A stretch of DNA of 64,000 nt, from contig OZ240665.1 in NCBI GenBank assembly GCA_965198565.1, positions 3,038,001 through 3,102,000 on the forward strand, written 5' to 3'. The notes under the pieces were generated by a model. The model was given only the letters and a program-made list of their open reading frames with translations. It was not told the DNA's origin and ran no database searches. A program made the translations under genes and the position numbers. The DNA comes from LMUY01 sp965198565 (lineage in GTDB: Bacteria; Pseudomonadota; Alphaproteobacteria; Acetobacterales; Acetobacteraceae). This document shows, piece by piece, positions 1-8,366 of the stretch (positions are counted from its first letter, which is position 1; every line of letters starts with the position of its first letter).

Positions 1-440
1 TCCGCGCGCCGTCCTACATCGCCGACGAAAACGCGGTGCCGCTCGGCCGGGCGGACATGGGCTGGGTGTTTGCGAACCTCACCCGCAGCCCCGCCGACCT
101 GGCGGACCCGCGGCTGGACCTGATCGGCCATGACGACCTGCACAACCTGCCGCCCACGACGATCGTTTCGGCCGAGATCGACCCGCTGGAGTCCGACGGC
201 CGCTTCCTGACCGGCAAGCTGCGGGACGCTGGCAACACCGTCGATCGCACCGAGTTTGGCGGCACGACGCACGATTTCTTCGGCATGGGCGTGGTGGTGG
301 AGCGGGCGTCCGAGGCGGAGGCGTTTGCCGCCCAGGGTCTGGACGGCACGTTCGACCAGATCGGCAACCCGCCGCCGCCGCCCAAGCCGCGGCCAGTGGC
401 CCGGCGCGCGGTTCGGCGGTATCGACGCCCGACGCAGTAG
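1..440 (+). CDS. alpha/beta hydrolase fold-3 family esterase, C-terminal part
   Basis: The gene enters from the left edge and is read in the frame starting at base 3, so only about 145 C-terminal residues are present. The segment LPPTTIVSAEIDPLESDGR matches the part of acetyl-esterase/lipase proteins that carries the catalytic aspartate, and GGTTHDFFGM carries the histidine of the Ser-Asp-His triad. The nucleophile elbow lies outside the window. The last residues are rich in proline and arginine and are probably unstructured. The likely role is hydrolysis of a small carboxylic ester; the substrate cannot be inferred. A pair of family A palindromes follows the stop codon. Confidence 0.75.
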   Translation, partial: RAPSYIADENAVPLGRADMGWVFANLTRSPADLADPRLDLIGHDDLHNLPPTTIVSAEIDPLESDGRFLTGKLRDAGNTVDRTEFGGTTHDFFGMGVVVERASEAEAFAAQGLDGTFDQIGNPPPPPKPRPVARRAVRRYRRPTQ

Positions 441-455
441 GTCTGTCCTCGTTGG

Positions 456-577
456 CTCTCCCTCTCCCGCTTGCGGGAGAGGGCCGGGGTGAGGGGATCG
501 CGCGATGCGGACGACAGCGCTTCGACTGGCGCCGCCACCCTCACCCCGACCCTCTCCCGCCGGCGGGAGAGGGAGAA
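456..577. repeat. family A palindrome pair (BIME-like)
   Basis: Two copies of a short palindrome with CCCTCTCCCGC / GCGGGAGAGGG stems lie in inverted orientation, at about 456-497 and 535-577, separated by about 40 bases. Each has a hairpin stem plus a flanking GGGGTGAGGGG or CCCTCACCCC box. The second copy contains the stop codon of lpxB and encodes the last eleven residues of that protein. Similar copies occur about a dozen times in the window. Confidence 0.85.
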
Positions 578-1719
578 GAGTGTAGGACCTCCAGCACCGC
601 GGCCGCGGCAAGCTCGGAGGGCAGCTCGCCGCCGCTGGGGCGCAGGCTGGCGATCACCTCGGCGAATGCCGCGCGCTGCGTCGCCGCGCGCGCCGGGTCG
701 CGCAGCAGCGACAGCACCGTGGCCGCCAGGCGCTGCGGCGTGCAGTCCTCCTGCAATAGCTCCGGCACCACTTCCCGGCCCGCCAGCAAGTTCACCATCG
801 CCACATGCGGCACCCGGATCATCCGCCGCGCCATCACTGCAGAGACCGGGTTCACCCGGTAGGTCACCGCCATCGGCACCCCGGCCAGCGCCAGCTCCAG
901 CGTGGACGTGCCCGACTTGGTCAGCGCCGCCGCCGCGGCCGCATAGGCGTCGTGCTTGTCGGCGTCCTCCGTCACGATCAGCGGCTGCACCGCCCAGCCG
1001 GCGGCAGCCGCCTGCACCACCCCGGCGACAGCCGGCGAGACCGGAACCACCGGGACCAGATGCGGCAGCTCGGCCGCCAGCAGCGCCACCGTGGCGCCAA
1101 ACACCGGCAACAGGCGCGGTGCCTCGCTGCGGCGGCTGCCGGGCATCAGCACCAGCACCGTCGCGTCCGTCGCCAGGCCGTGGCGGGCGCGGAACCGGGC
1201 GGCGTCGCCACCGCCCGCGCCCGACTGCACCACGGGGTGGCCGACGAAACGCGCAGGCAGGCCGTGGCCAGCGAAATAGCCTTCCTCGAACGGCAACAGG
1301 CATAGCAGCGCGTCCCACAGCCCGGGGAAGCGCTTCACCCGGTGCTCCCGCCAAGCCCACACCTGCGGCGCCACGTATTGCACCCGCTTGACCCCGAGCG
1401 GGGCGACCCGGCGCAGCACGTGCAGCCCGAAACCGGGCGAATCCACCGTCACCACCACGTCCGGCTTGCGCGCCGCGACGTCGGCCACCACCGAGAGCAG
1501 GCGGCGCCGCAGCAGGCGGATGCGCGGCAGGATCTCCACCAGCCCCATCACCGCCAAGTCCCGCATCGGGAACAGGGTTTCCAGGCCCTGGGCGATCATG
1601 TTCGGGCCGCCAACCCCGGCGAAGCGCACCCCCGGCTCGGCCGCTCGCAGCGCGGCCATCAGGCGGCCGGCCAGCACGTCCCCGCTCGCCTCGCCGGCGA
1701 CGAGGTAGACCAGCGTCAG
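541..1719 (-). CDS. lpxB: lipid-A-disaccharide synthase
   Basis: LpxB joins UDP-2,3-diacylglucosamine and lipid X into the lipid A disaccharide at the inner membrane (GT19 family). The family motif VAGEASGD is encoded at 1678-1701, upstream of the first conventional start (GTG at 1677), so translation must begin further upstream. The only sensible codon is CTG at 1719-1717, which overlaps the previous stop as CTGA, just as ATGA and GTGA junctions occur elsewhere in this operon. That gives about 392 residues, normal for the family. Other visible features are GGPNM, the glycine-rich MPGSRRSE donor-site motif and KSGTSTLELAL near the C terminus. The final SPSPAGGRGSG comes from a family A repeat. 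Its neighbours are a hydrolase and an acetyltransferase, not the usual lpxA/lpxI. Confidence 0.93.
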   Translation of the reverse strand: MTLVYLVAGEASGDVLAGRLMAALRAAEPGVRFAGVGGPNMIAQGLETLFPMRDLAVMGLVEILPRIRLLRRRLLSVVADVAARKPDVVVTVDSPGFGLHVLRRVAPLGVKRVQYVAPQVWAWREHRVKRFPGLWDALLCLLPFEEGYFAGHGLPARFVGHPVVQSGAGGGDAARFRARHGLATDATVLVLMPGSRRSEAPRLLPVFGATVALLAAELPHLVPVVPVSPAVAGVVQAAAAGWAVQPLIVTEDADKHDAYAAAAAALTKSGTSTLELALAGVPMAVTYRVNPVSAVMARRMIRVPHVAMVNLLAGREVVPELLQEDCTPQRLAATVLSLLRDPARAATQRAAFAEVIASLRPSGGELPSELAAAAVLEVLHSSPSPAGGRGSG

Positions 1720-2588
1720 GGCGCGGCCCCAGGGCGGAGCACGACGCAGGGCGGCGGCGCGGCCGGGTAGTCGTGGTGGTTGCGCACCGCCCCGTCCTCG
1801 CGCACCCGCGCCAGGGCCGCGGGGTCGAGTTCGGCGTGCAGCCAGCCGGGGGTGTCGAGCGGGAGGCGGCAGACCACGCCGTCATCGGCAAAGCCCCGGT
1901 CGACCGGGCCGAACACGGCGGCATAGCCCCGATTGCGGTCCAGCGCGGCGATCCAGGGGGCGTCGCCCACCGTCGTCACCACCGCCACGAAGCACTGGTT
2001 GGCCATGGCGCAGGCGCGGGCGGCCAGACGCACCCGGTTGAACCCGGCGAGCGTATCGGTGTCGGTGGGCACCAGCAGCAGCCAGGCGCCCGCCTCCACC
2101 TGCGCCCGGGCCAGCGGCGGGTGCTCGATGTCGTAGCACACGCAGACGCCGATGCGGCCCCAGGGGGTCTCGAACACGGCAGGCGGGGCGCCGGGCGAGA
2201 CGCCCCAGAGCTCGGACTCGAACCGGGTGACGCGATGCTTGTCCTGGAACGCCACCGCGCCACCCGGCGAAATCAGCGGCGCGTGATTGACCACCCTGCC
2301 ATCGCCCATGCGGACCGGCATGGAGCCGCCGAGCAGCCACACGCCATGCCGGGCCGCTGCCTCGCGCATGATGTCGAGCACCGCGTCATGCTGGTCGCAG
2401 CCGGCCGCCAACTCCGCGGCGAGCGAGGGCAGGGGGGCGGCGATGGCGTCCAGGCTGGCATATTCCGGCAGCGCCACCAATTCGGCGCCCGCGTCGGCGG
2501 CTTCGGCGAGCCGGGCATCGAGCACCGCCGCCCAGCGCGCCCGATCCGGATAGCGGCCGACCTGATACTGCAGCAGCGCCAGCCTCAC
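1716..2588 (-). CDS. carbon-nitrogen hydrolase (nitrilase superfamily)
   Basis: A 290-residue nitrilase-fold enzyme, cleaving an amide or nitrile through a Glu-Lys-Cys triad. The triad is visible as Glu42 (LPEYASL), Lys117 (FQDKHRVTRFE) and Cys151 (GVCVCYDIEHP). The GTG start at 2588 overlaps the stop of the upstream acetyltransferase gene as GTGA, and VRLALLQYQVG is the expected first strand. Its own stop overlaps the lpxB start by four bases. The same pairing of an acetyltransferase with a nitrilase-like hydrolase occurs in some bacteria as fused proteins (established for GNAT/nitrilase fusions). The substrate is unknown; an amidase acting on small amides is most likely. Confidence 0.9.
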   Translation of the reverse strand: MRLALLQYQVGRYPDRARWAAVLDARLAEAADAGAELVALPEYASLDAIAAPLPSLAAELAAGCDQHDAVLDIMREAAARHGVWLLGGSMPVRMGDGRVVNHAPLISPGGAVAFQDKHRVTRFESELWGVSPGAPPAVFETPWGRIGVCVCYDIEHPPLARAQVEAGAWLLLVPTDTDTLAGFNRVRLAARACAMANQCFVAVVTTVGDAPWIAALDRNRGYAAVFGPVDRGFADDGVVCRLPLDTPGWLHAELDPAALARVREDGAVRNHHDYPAAPPPCVVLRPGAAP

Positions 2589-3202
2589 GGCAGCGGGGCG
2601 CCGGAGAGCGACTTGATCCAGAAATCGAGCGTGTGCGGGGTGGACTGCGGCTCGCCGCGGTCGGGCCAGGTCATGGTGCAGGCGACGCCGGGCATCGGCA
2701 CATAGCCGCGGCGGCGCCAGAACGCGTCGTTGCCCTGGTGGTCGGCGGGGCGCAGCGGGTGGTCGGGCGGCCGGCGCACGGAGCAGAACACGGTGAAGTC
2801 CGCCGTCGACACCGCCCGGGCGTGGGACTCGCGCAGCTCGAAGAGGCGCACGCCCAGGCCTTTGCCGCGCCACGCCTTCAGGATGACGCCTTCACCGAAG
2901 TAGAAGAACCGCCCGACGTCCCAGCCGCGCTCGCGGAACGGCGCCTGCACGTTGTCCGACTCGTCGCCGAGCGGCAGGCAGGTGGCGGCGCCGACCGGCT
3001 GCCCGTCCGCGGTGGCCAGGAACAGCGCGGCGCGCGGGTGCGGCAGGTAGCTCGAGATGTACGCCTCGTGTTCGGGGTTGCCCTGGTAGAGATAGGGCCA
3101 GTCGTAGAACACGGCGACGTGGAGCCGCTGGAACGCCGCCAGGCCCTCGCGCATGGCCGCGCCGGTGAAGGTTTGGATGCGGATTTGCGGGTCGTGTGTC
3201 AT
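2585..3202 (-). CDS. GNAT family N-acetyltransferase
   Basis: A 205-residue single-domain acetyltransferase. The acetyl-CoA pyrophosphate loop is visible as WRGKGLGVRLFELRE near residues 112-126, preceded by the beta-strand region FFYFGEGVILK. The stop overlaps the start of the nitrilase-like hydrolase gene by four bases, so the two are translationally coupled and probably act on related molecules. The start ATG at 3202 faces a short divergent gap of about 40 bases to the DUF952 gene. The acceptor substrate cannot be predicted. Confidence 0.85.
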   Translation of the reverse strand: MTHDPQIRIQTFTGAAMREGLAAFQRLHVAVFYDWPYLYQGNPEHEAYISSYLPHPRAALFLATADGQPVGAATCLPLGDESDNVQAPFRERGWDVGRFFYFGEGVILKAWRGKGLGVRLFELRESHARAVSTADFTVFCSVRRPPDHPLRPADHQGNDAFWRRRGYVPMPGVACTMTWPDRGEPQSTPHTLDFWIKSLSGAPLP

Positions 3203-3240
3203 GAGGCTCCATAGGTGCCATCAACCGGAGGCGCAACCGC

Positions 3241-3552
3241 ATGGCGGCGGACCATTTTTGTCACGTGACGACGCAGCAGGCGGTGGACGCTGCGGCTGGC
3301 TGGCTCGGCGGCGAGCCGTTCCTGCATTGCTGCACGGAGGCGCAGCTCAGCTTCGTGCTGGGGCGGCATTTCGCCGGGCGGAGCGGGCTGCTGGTGGTAC
3401 GGTTCGACCCTGCGACGGTGGACGGCCGCATCGAGTGGGAGCGCAGCGAGCCCGACCAGGACCCGTTTCCGCATCTCTATGGGCGGCTGCCGCTCGCAGG
3501 GGCGGTGGTGGAAGCGGCTCCCTCTCCCGCTTGCGGGAGAGGGCTGGGGTGA
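3241..3552 (+). CDS. DUF952 domain protein
   Basis: A 103-residue protein with the DUF952 pattern: FLHCCTEAQLSFVLGRHF near the N terminus, a central LLVVRFDPATVDGRIEWE and the closing FPHLYGRLPLAGAV. The family resembles ADP-ribosyltransferase-like folds but has no firmly established activity. The last nine residues (PSPACGRGLG region) and the stop come from a family A palindrome that appears to have inserted at the end of the gene. The gene stands alone on the plus strand between two leftward operons. Confidence 0.85.
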   Translation: MAADHFCHVTTQQAVDAAAGWLGGEPFLHCCTEAQLSFVLGRHFAGRSGLLVVRFDPATVDGRIEWERSEPDQDPFPHLYGRLPLAGAVVEAAPSPACGRGLG

Positions 3553-3638
3553 GGGGACCGGTGCGTTTGCGGCGGCGCGTTTTACCTGGCGGCTTCCACC
3601 CTCACCCCGACCCTCTCCCGCCGGCGGGAGAGGGAGAA
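3518..3638. repeat. family A palindrome pair (BIME-like)
   Basis: Two inverted copies at about 3518-3557 and 3598-3638, the same arrangement as at 456-577. They lie between convergent genes: the left copy encodes the tail of the DUF952 protein and the right copy encodes the SPSPAGGRGSG tail of hisI. Each can form a GC-rich hairpin and could act as a bidirectional transcription stop, although no T-run follows. Confidence 0.85.
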
Positions 3639-4015
3639 CCGTAGAGCACCTTAGGGTCCACCAGCGGAGTTGTGATCGTCTGCAGTGTCCCATCCCGCAC
3701 TGCGCGGTGGAAGCAGCTCCGCTGGCCGGTGTGGCAGGCGGCGCCCACCTGCTCCACCAGCAGCAGCAACGTGTCCCCATCGCAATCGAGCCGCAGTTCG
3801 CGCAGGGTCTGCACCTGGCCCGAGGTCTCGCCCTTGCGCCACAGCGCCGCGCGGCTGCGGCTCCAGTAGCAGACGCGGCCGGTCGCCAGCGTCTCGGCCA
3901 GCGATGCGGCGTTCATCCACGCCAGCATCAGCACCTCGCCGGTGTCGTGCTGCTGCGCTATGGCGGGAACCAGGCCGTTCGCGTCGTAGCGGATCGGCAG
4001 GTCAGGCGTTGGCAC
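3602..4015 (-). CDS. hisI: phosphoribosyl-AMP cyclohydrolase
   Basis: HisI opens the adenine ring of PR-AMP, the third step of histidine synthesis, in the cytoplasm. The 137-residue protein covers the single PRA-CH domain without a fused HisE. Visible motifs are VLMLAWMNAASL, the SRSRAALWRKGETSG substrate loop, the metal-binding DCDGD, and the zinc cysteines in GAACHTGQRSCFHR. The GTG start at 4015 overlaps the end of metC by 14 bases. The protein ends in the repeat-derived SPSPAGGRGSG. It lies at the end of a sulfur-metabolism/editing operon, away from other his genes. Confidence 0.93.
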   Translation of the reverse strand: MPTPDLPIRYDANGLVPAIAQQHDTGEVLMLAWMNAASLAETLATGRVCYWSRSRAALWRKGETSGQVQTLRELRLDCDGDTLLLLVEQVGAACHTGQRSCFHRAVRDGTLQTITTPLVDPKVLYGSPSPAGGRGSG

Positions 4016-5195
4016 GCATTCCCTCCAACGCGGCGGCCAAATCCGCGATCAGGTCCGACGGGTCTTCCAGGCCGATGTGCAAGCGCGCCACCGGCCCGGC
4101 GAACGGCTTGCCGCCGGCCGTGCGGGTGATGTGGCCGGTGGTGGGGATCGCCAGGCTCTCGAACCCCCCCCAGGACGCGCCGATGCCGAACAGCGCCAGC
4201 CCGTCGATCATGGCATGCATCTCCGCCTCGGTGACGTGGGGCTGGAACTCGATCCCGAACAGGCTGCAGGCGCCGGTGAAATCCCGCTGCCACAGCGCAT
4301 GCCCCGGCGCCCCGGGCAAGGCCGGGTGCAGCACGCGGGCGACTTCGGGCCGGCCCTGCAGCCATTCCGCCACTTCCAGGCCGGATTGCATCTGCCGCTC
4401 CAGCCGCACCGCAAAGGTCCGCGCCCCGCGCAGCGCCAGCCAGCAATCATCCGGGCTGGCATACTGGCCCAGCAGCATCGCCGTCTCCCGCACCCGCTGC
4501 CAATCCTGCTCGGTGTTGACGGTGATCCCACCCAGCATCACGTCCGAATGGCCGGCGACATACTTGGTCAGCGCCTGGATCGACACGTCCACCCCATGCG
4601 TGAAGGGCTGGAAGGAGCGGATGCCCCAGGTGTTGTCCAGCATCACCGTGAGCCCCTTGGCATGCGCCACCCGTGCCAACGCCGGCACGTCCTGCACCTC
4701 GAAGGTGTGGCTGCCGGGGCTCTCGGTGTAGAGCACGCGCGTCTCGGGGCGGATCAGCGCGTCCAAGGCCGCCGGGTCGATTTCGGCGTCGTAGTAGGTG
4801 ACCTGCACGCCCATGCGGCGCAGCACCTCGTCGCAGAAGTGGCGCGAAGGGCCGTAGACGTTGTCGGGCATGAGGCAGTGCTCGCCGCTCGACAAGTATG
4901 TCAGCAACGGCACGGTGACGGCGGCCAGCCCGGTGGAGACGATCTGGCAATGCGTGCCGCCCTCGATCTCGGCCACCACGTCTTCCAGGGCGTGATGGGT
5001 CGGGCCGCCCGCTATGCCGTAGAGCGGGCCGCGCCCGAGACGGTCCTCGGATTGGTGGATGCGGTCCTTGCAGGTCGGGTAGAGCATGGTCGAGCCGCGA
5101 TGCACCGGCGGGTTGACGAAGCCGTGGACCTTGGTTCCGGCGCGCCCGGTGTGGGAGAGGCGGGTGGTCGGCGAGCGGGGGGGGCGGTCGGTCAT
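4002..5195 (-). CDS. metC: cystathionine beta-lyase / Cys-Met metabolism PLP enzyme
   Basis: A 397-residue fold-type I PLP enzyme. The Schiff-base lysine is Lys211 in QALTKYVAGHSD; other family blocks are YGIAGGPTHHALE, the VSTGLAA phosphate-binding region, and LDNTWGI with the PLP-contacting aspartate. Its length and the SHTGR N terminus match MetC, which splits cystathionine into homocysteine, pyruvate and ammonia; a related gamma-lyase activity is possible. ATG at 5195 overlaps the sulfurtransferase stop as ATGA. Placement next to a sulfurtransferase fits cysteine/methionine turnover. Confidence 0.88.
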   Translation of the reverse strand: MTDRPPRSPTTRLSHTGRAGTKVHGFVNPPVHRGSTMLYPTCKDRIHQSEDRLGRGPLYGIAGGPTHHALEDVVAEIEGGTHCQIVSTGLAAVTVPLLTYLSSGEHCLMPDNVYGPSRHFCDEVLRRMGVQVTYYDAEIDPAALDALIRPETRVLYTESPGSHTFEVQDVPALARVAHAKGLTVMLDNTWGIRSFQPFTHGVDVSIQALTKYVAGHSDVMLGGITVNTEQDWQRVRETAMLLGQYASPDDCWLALRGARTFAVRLERQMQSGLEVAEWLQGRPEVARVLHPALPGAPGHALWQRDFTGACSLFGIEFQPHVTEAEMHAMIDGLALFGIGASWGGFESLAIPTTGHITRTAGGKPFAGPVARLHIGLEDPSDLIADLAAALEGMRANA

Positions 5196-6022
5196 GCGCC
5201 AGTGGCCTTTTCGGTGGTTGGGTCGGCGCCCCATTCTGACCAGGAGCCGTCATACACGGCGCCTTCCGGCAGCCCGGCGCGGCGCAGCGCCATGGTGATC
5301 ACGGTGGCCGACACGCCGCTGCCGCAACTGGTGACGACCGGCCTGGCGCCATCCACGCCGGCGGCGGCCAGCCGCTCCCGCAGCGCGCTGGGCGGCAGGA
5401 AGCGGCCGTCCGAGCCGAGCAAGTCGGAGTAGGGCAGGTTGACCGCGCCGGGAATGTGACCCGGCGCGACACCCGGCCGTGGTTCGGGGCTGGAGCCGGC
5501 GAAGCGCGCCGGCGCCCGTGCATCCAGTATCAGGGCGCTGGTGGCTTTCATGTCGCCCAGGCCGCGCAGCCGCTCCGCCCGGAGCCGCGGGGTGAAGGGC
5601 TGGGGGTTCGCCGGCGCGGGTTCGCCGCTTTGGGTGGGCTGCCCCGCCGCGCGCCAGGCGGCCAAGCCGCCATCCAGCACGGCGACGCGGTCATGGCCGA
5701 ACAGCCGCAGCATCCACCAGGCGCGGGTGGACCACATGGTGCCGTTCTGGTCGTAGCACACGACGCGGGTGGCATTGCCGACGCCGAGCGCTCCGATCAG
5801 GCGGGCGAAGCGGCCCGGCGCCGGCACCATGTGGGGCAGGGCGCTGTCCACATCGGCAATCTCGTCGACATCGAAATAGCGCGCCCCGGTGATGTGAGCC
5901 TTGAGGTAGGCCTCGCGGCCGTCGCCGCCCTGGGTCGGGAGGTATTTGGTCGCCTCCAGCACCACCAGGTCCGGCGCCTCAAGCTCCGCCGCCAGCCACT
6001 CCGCCGTCACCAAGTCGTCCAT
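5192..6022 (-). CDS. sseA: thiosulfate / 3-mercaptopyruvate sulfurtransferase
   Basis: A two-domain rhodanese of 276 residues. The first domain (about 1-130) lacks a catalytic cysteine loop; the second carries the active-site loop CGSGVSAT with Cys233. The CGSGV loop is the form typical of 3-mercaptopyruvate sulfurtransferases, as opposed to the CRKGVT loop of thiosulfate rhodaneses. A TTG at 6028 overlaps the previous stop, but ATG at 6022 has GGAGG seven bases upstream and is chosen. The gene is coupled to metC, so transfer of sulfur released from cysteine-derived mercaptopyruvate is a reasonable role. Confidence 0.9.
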   Translation of the reverse strand: MDDLVTAEWLAAELEAPDLVVLEATKYLPTQGGDGREAYLKAHITGARYFDVDEIADVDSALPHMVPAPGRFARLIGALGVGNATRVVCYDQNGTMWSTRAWWMLRLFGHDRVAVLDGGLAAWRAAGQPTQSGEPAPANPQPFTPRLRAERLRGLGDMKATSALILDARAPARFAGSSPEPRPGVAPGHIPGAVNLPYSDLLGSDGRFLPPSALRERLAAAGVDGARPVVTSCGSGVSATVITMALRRAGLPEGAVYDGSWSEWGADPTTEKATGA

Positions 6023-6024
6023 GG

Positions 6025-6750
6025 TCAACCCTCCAGGGCCAGGGAAATACGGCGGTTCTGCCGCCCCTTGTTCTCTATCTTGAGCACGCGCACGCCGCCG
6101 ACCTGCCCGGTGGAGCCGACATGGGTGCCGCCGCAGGGCTGCAGGTCCACCGGGTGCGCCGCCAAGTTGCCCGGCCCTGGGCCGATCCGCACCAGGCGCA
6201 GCCGGCCCGAGCCGCGCGGCGGCTGCACCGAGAGCGTGCGGACCAGCTCCGGATTGGTGTCCAGCACGCTCTCATCCACCCATTCCGTGCTGACGGCGTG
6301 GTCGGCCGCCACCAGGGCCTGGAGCTGGGCTGCGATCTGCTGCGCCTCGGGCGGGGCGGCGAGGTCGAAATCCAGCCGGGATTTCTCCGCCCCGATCTGC
6401 CCGCCGGTGACCGAGGCGCCGGGGAGCACGCTGCACAGCAGGTGTAGCGCGGTGTGCATCTTCATGTGGGCGAGCCGGCGCGGCCAATCGACGGAGGCCT
6501 CGACGCTGCCGCCGATTGGGGGCGCTTGCCCGTCCAGGGGGAGGATGATGGCCTCACCCTCGCCTTTCACCGCCTCGCCGACTGCGGCCCGGCCGCCGTC
6601 CCAGACCAGTTCCCCGGTATCGCCCGGCTGGCCGCCGCCGCGCGGATAGAACGGTGACTGGTCCAGCACCACGCCGCCGGGCACGATCGCGGTGACCCGG
6701 GCGCTGGCGCGGCGCAGGTTGGCGTCCTCCAGGTAGAGCCGGACCGTCAT
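6025..6750 (-). CDS. alanyl-tRNA editing protein (AlaX-like)
   Basis: A 241-residue stand-alone relative of the AlaRS editing domain. These proteins hydrolyse Ser- or Gly-tRNA(Ala) made in error. The zinc ligands are visible as HMKMHTALH (HxxxH) and CGGTHV (CxxxH), and the threonyl/alanyl-tRNA second-domain block FYPRGGGQPGDTG is present. ATG at 6750 overlaps the stop of the NUDIX gene as ATGA. The lack of a C-terminal C-Ala domain and the size fit AlaX-M/AlaX-S types. Confidence 0.9.
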   Translation of the reverse strand: MTVRLYLEDANLRRASARVTAIVPGGVVLDQSPFYPRGGGQPGDTGELVWDGGRAAVGEAVKGEGEAIILPLDGQAPPIGGSVEASVDWPRRLAHMKMHTALHLLCSVLPGASVTGGQIGAEKSRLDFDLAAPPEAQQIAAQLQALVAADHAVSTEWVDESVLDTNPELVRTLSVQPPRGSGRLRLVRIGPGPGNLAAHPVDLQPCGGTHVGSTGQVGGVRVLKIENKGRQNRRISLALEG

Positions 6751-7388
6751 GCCGCCCACTCCTGCCGCAGCCACTCCCGCTTGGAGGCGAACCACAGCAG
6801 GGCGATGGACGTGATCGAGTTGTTGTACTGCCCGGCCAAGGCGTTCTGGATGGTCGACTGGGCGTCCAGCACGCGGATGCGGATGTCTTCGTTCTCGCTC
6901 GCGAGGCCGCCGAAGCCGGCGATGCCCTGCGCGTCGGCCGCAGGCGCCACCACCCGGCCGGCGAAGATGGTGACGTTTTCGTCGGACCCGCCGGCCGACA
7001 GCACGAAGCGGCCGATGCGGTGCAGCCGGTCGGTCGCCAGGCCCATCTCCTCCTGCATCTCGCGCGCGGCGGTCTGCTCTTCGGTTTCGTCGTCGTCGGT
7101 GAAGCCGCCGGGCACTTCGAGCATGATGGGCTCCACGCCCGCCAGCAGTGCCGGGAAGCGGAACTGCTCGATCATGACCAGACGGTCGAGCGCCGGGTCG
7201 TACGGCAGTACGCCCACGGCATGCCCGCGCAGCCAGACTTCCCAGGTGCGTTCGCCCGACATGGTGTTGTCGAAGCGGCGGTTGCGGAACCGCACGACGT
7301 CGAGCTGGGTGCGGCGTTTCCAGACCGTCTCGCGGGCTTCCACCACCAGGGCGGGCGGTGCACTCGGGTCTGGCTCGGTGGCTGGCAT
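6747..7388 (-). CDS. NUDIX hydrolase, ADP-ribose pyrophosphatase type
   Basis: A 213-residue protein with a complete Nudix box: the GG of PGGF, then E after five residues, then REMQEEMGL, satisfying Gx5Ex7REUxEExGU. Upstream YDPALDRLVMIEQFR and downstream SAGGSDENVTIF resemble ADP-sugar pyrophosphatases of the NudF/YffH group, which split ADP-ribose or GDP-mannose. It is the first gene of the five-gene leftward operon ending in hisI. The promoter should lie in the 96 bases between it and the XRE gene end. Confidence 0.87.
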   Translation of the reverse strand: MPATEPDPSAPPALVVEARETVWKRRTQLDVVRFRNRRFDNTMSGERTWEVWLRGHAVGVLPYDPALDRLVMIEQFRFPALLAGVEPIMLEVPGGFTDDDETEEQTAAREMQEEMGLATDRLHRIGRFVLSAGGSDENVTIFAGRVVAPAADAQGIAGFGGLASENEDIRIRVLDAQSTIQNALAGQYNNSITSIALLWFASKREWLRQEWAA

Positions 7389-7484
7389 TGGTCAGACTTA
7401 CCCGGCTTTACGGCGCGTGTAACCTGTACGCCGCGTATGTCACCGTCCTTGGAACAGCAAAGACGCCCGCCTGCTGACCCAGCG

Positions 7485-8366
7485 TTAAGCCGCGCGCGCC
7501 GGCTGTAGCATGCGGCGGATTTGCGCGGCGCCGGCAGAGCCCTTCAGCGACTCCCGCCACATCGTCTCGGCGATGCGCTGATGGGTCGCCACGGCCTCTT
7601 CCGCCCCGGTGATCATGGCCACGCCGGTCTGCACGCTGGGCAGCCCGTCGGCGCGGAACGGGTTGATCGCCAAGGTCGCCCGGTCCCGCGCGCGGAGGAT
7701 CTTGAACGAACTGGTCGGCTCGGTATGGGGCAGGACGCCGAATTGGAGGCCCATCGGTTCAGCCTCCATCATGTTCGCGATGTTCGCGATCTCCGTCGCA
7801 GCGACCTGGCGGCAGCGGCGGCGAAGCGGCTCCGGCATGTCGACGGACGCGGCGATCCCGCCTTCGAGCAACCGCTGGATGCTGGCGGTCGAGATGATGG
7901 CGATGATGCCAGGCCGACGCATGGCATACGTCCGCTTGCGCGCAGCCATGATGCCCTGCACCTGCTCGATCGTCGCTCGCAGATTGTTCCGCTCGGCCTC
8001 GGTTTGCTCGACGGATTCGTCATAGGCTTCCGCCAGCACCGCATCGAACGCGTCCGACGTGGTGAGGTAGCAGAGCGGCCCGAACACCTGCAGGATCTGG
8101 TCCGCCGATTCTTCGGTCTGCCGGATGCGCTCGAAATAGCCGACGGGCCGGTTGTAATACTCGACCCCGATGCCGAGCAGCGACAGCGGCGATATCTTGA
8201 GCAGTTCGGCCAGCCGCTTGACCGTGTCGAGCTTGATGACCTCGCCTTTTTCATAGCGGTAGAGCGCAGCGCGGGACACGCCGAGCCGGGCCGCAATTTC
8301 TTCGGCCCGCAGCCCGGATTCCAGCCGGTACGCCCGAAGTTGCTGCCCTATCTCGGTAAAACGCAT
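7485..8366 (-). CDS. XRE family transcriptional regulator
   Basis: A 293-residue protein with an N-terminal helix-turn-helix of the Cro/C1 type (about residues 6-58: LRAYRLESGLRAEEIAARLG, then SRAALYRYEKGEV), followed by about 230 residues of unassigned ligand-sensing or dimerisation region. ATG at 8366 is preceded by GGAG nine bases upstream; a longer reading frame begins at 8402 but has no such site. It is divergent from the peptide-type ABC operon and is the obvious candidate to control it. The effector is unknown. Confidence 0.85.
   Translation of the reverse strand: MRFTEIGQQLRAYRLESGLRAEEIAARLGVSRAALYRYEKGEVIKLDTVKRLAELLKISPLSLLGIGVEYYNRPVGYFERIRQTEESADQILQVFGPLCYLTTSDAFDAVLAEAYDESVEQTEAERNNLRATIEQVQGIMAARKRTYAMRRPGIIAIISTASIQRLLEGGIAASVDMPEPLRRRCRQVAATEIANIANMMEAEPMGLQFGVLPHTEPTSSFKILRARDRATLAINPFRADGLPSVQTGVAMITGAEEAVATHQRIAETMWRESLKGSAGAAQIRRMLQPARAA

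Noticed and set aside
14..1924. A long minus-strand reading frame of more than 600 codons across lpxB
   Set aside because: It is Arg/Gly/Ala-rich, has no family blocks and is a high-GC shadow of lpxB and the hydrolase gene.
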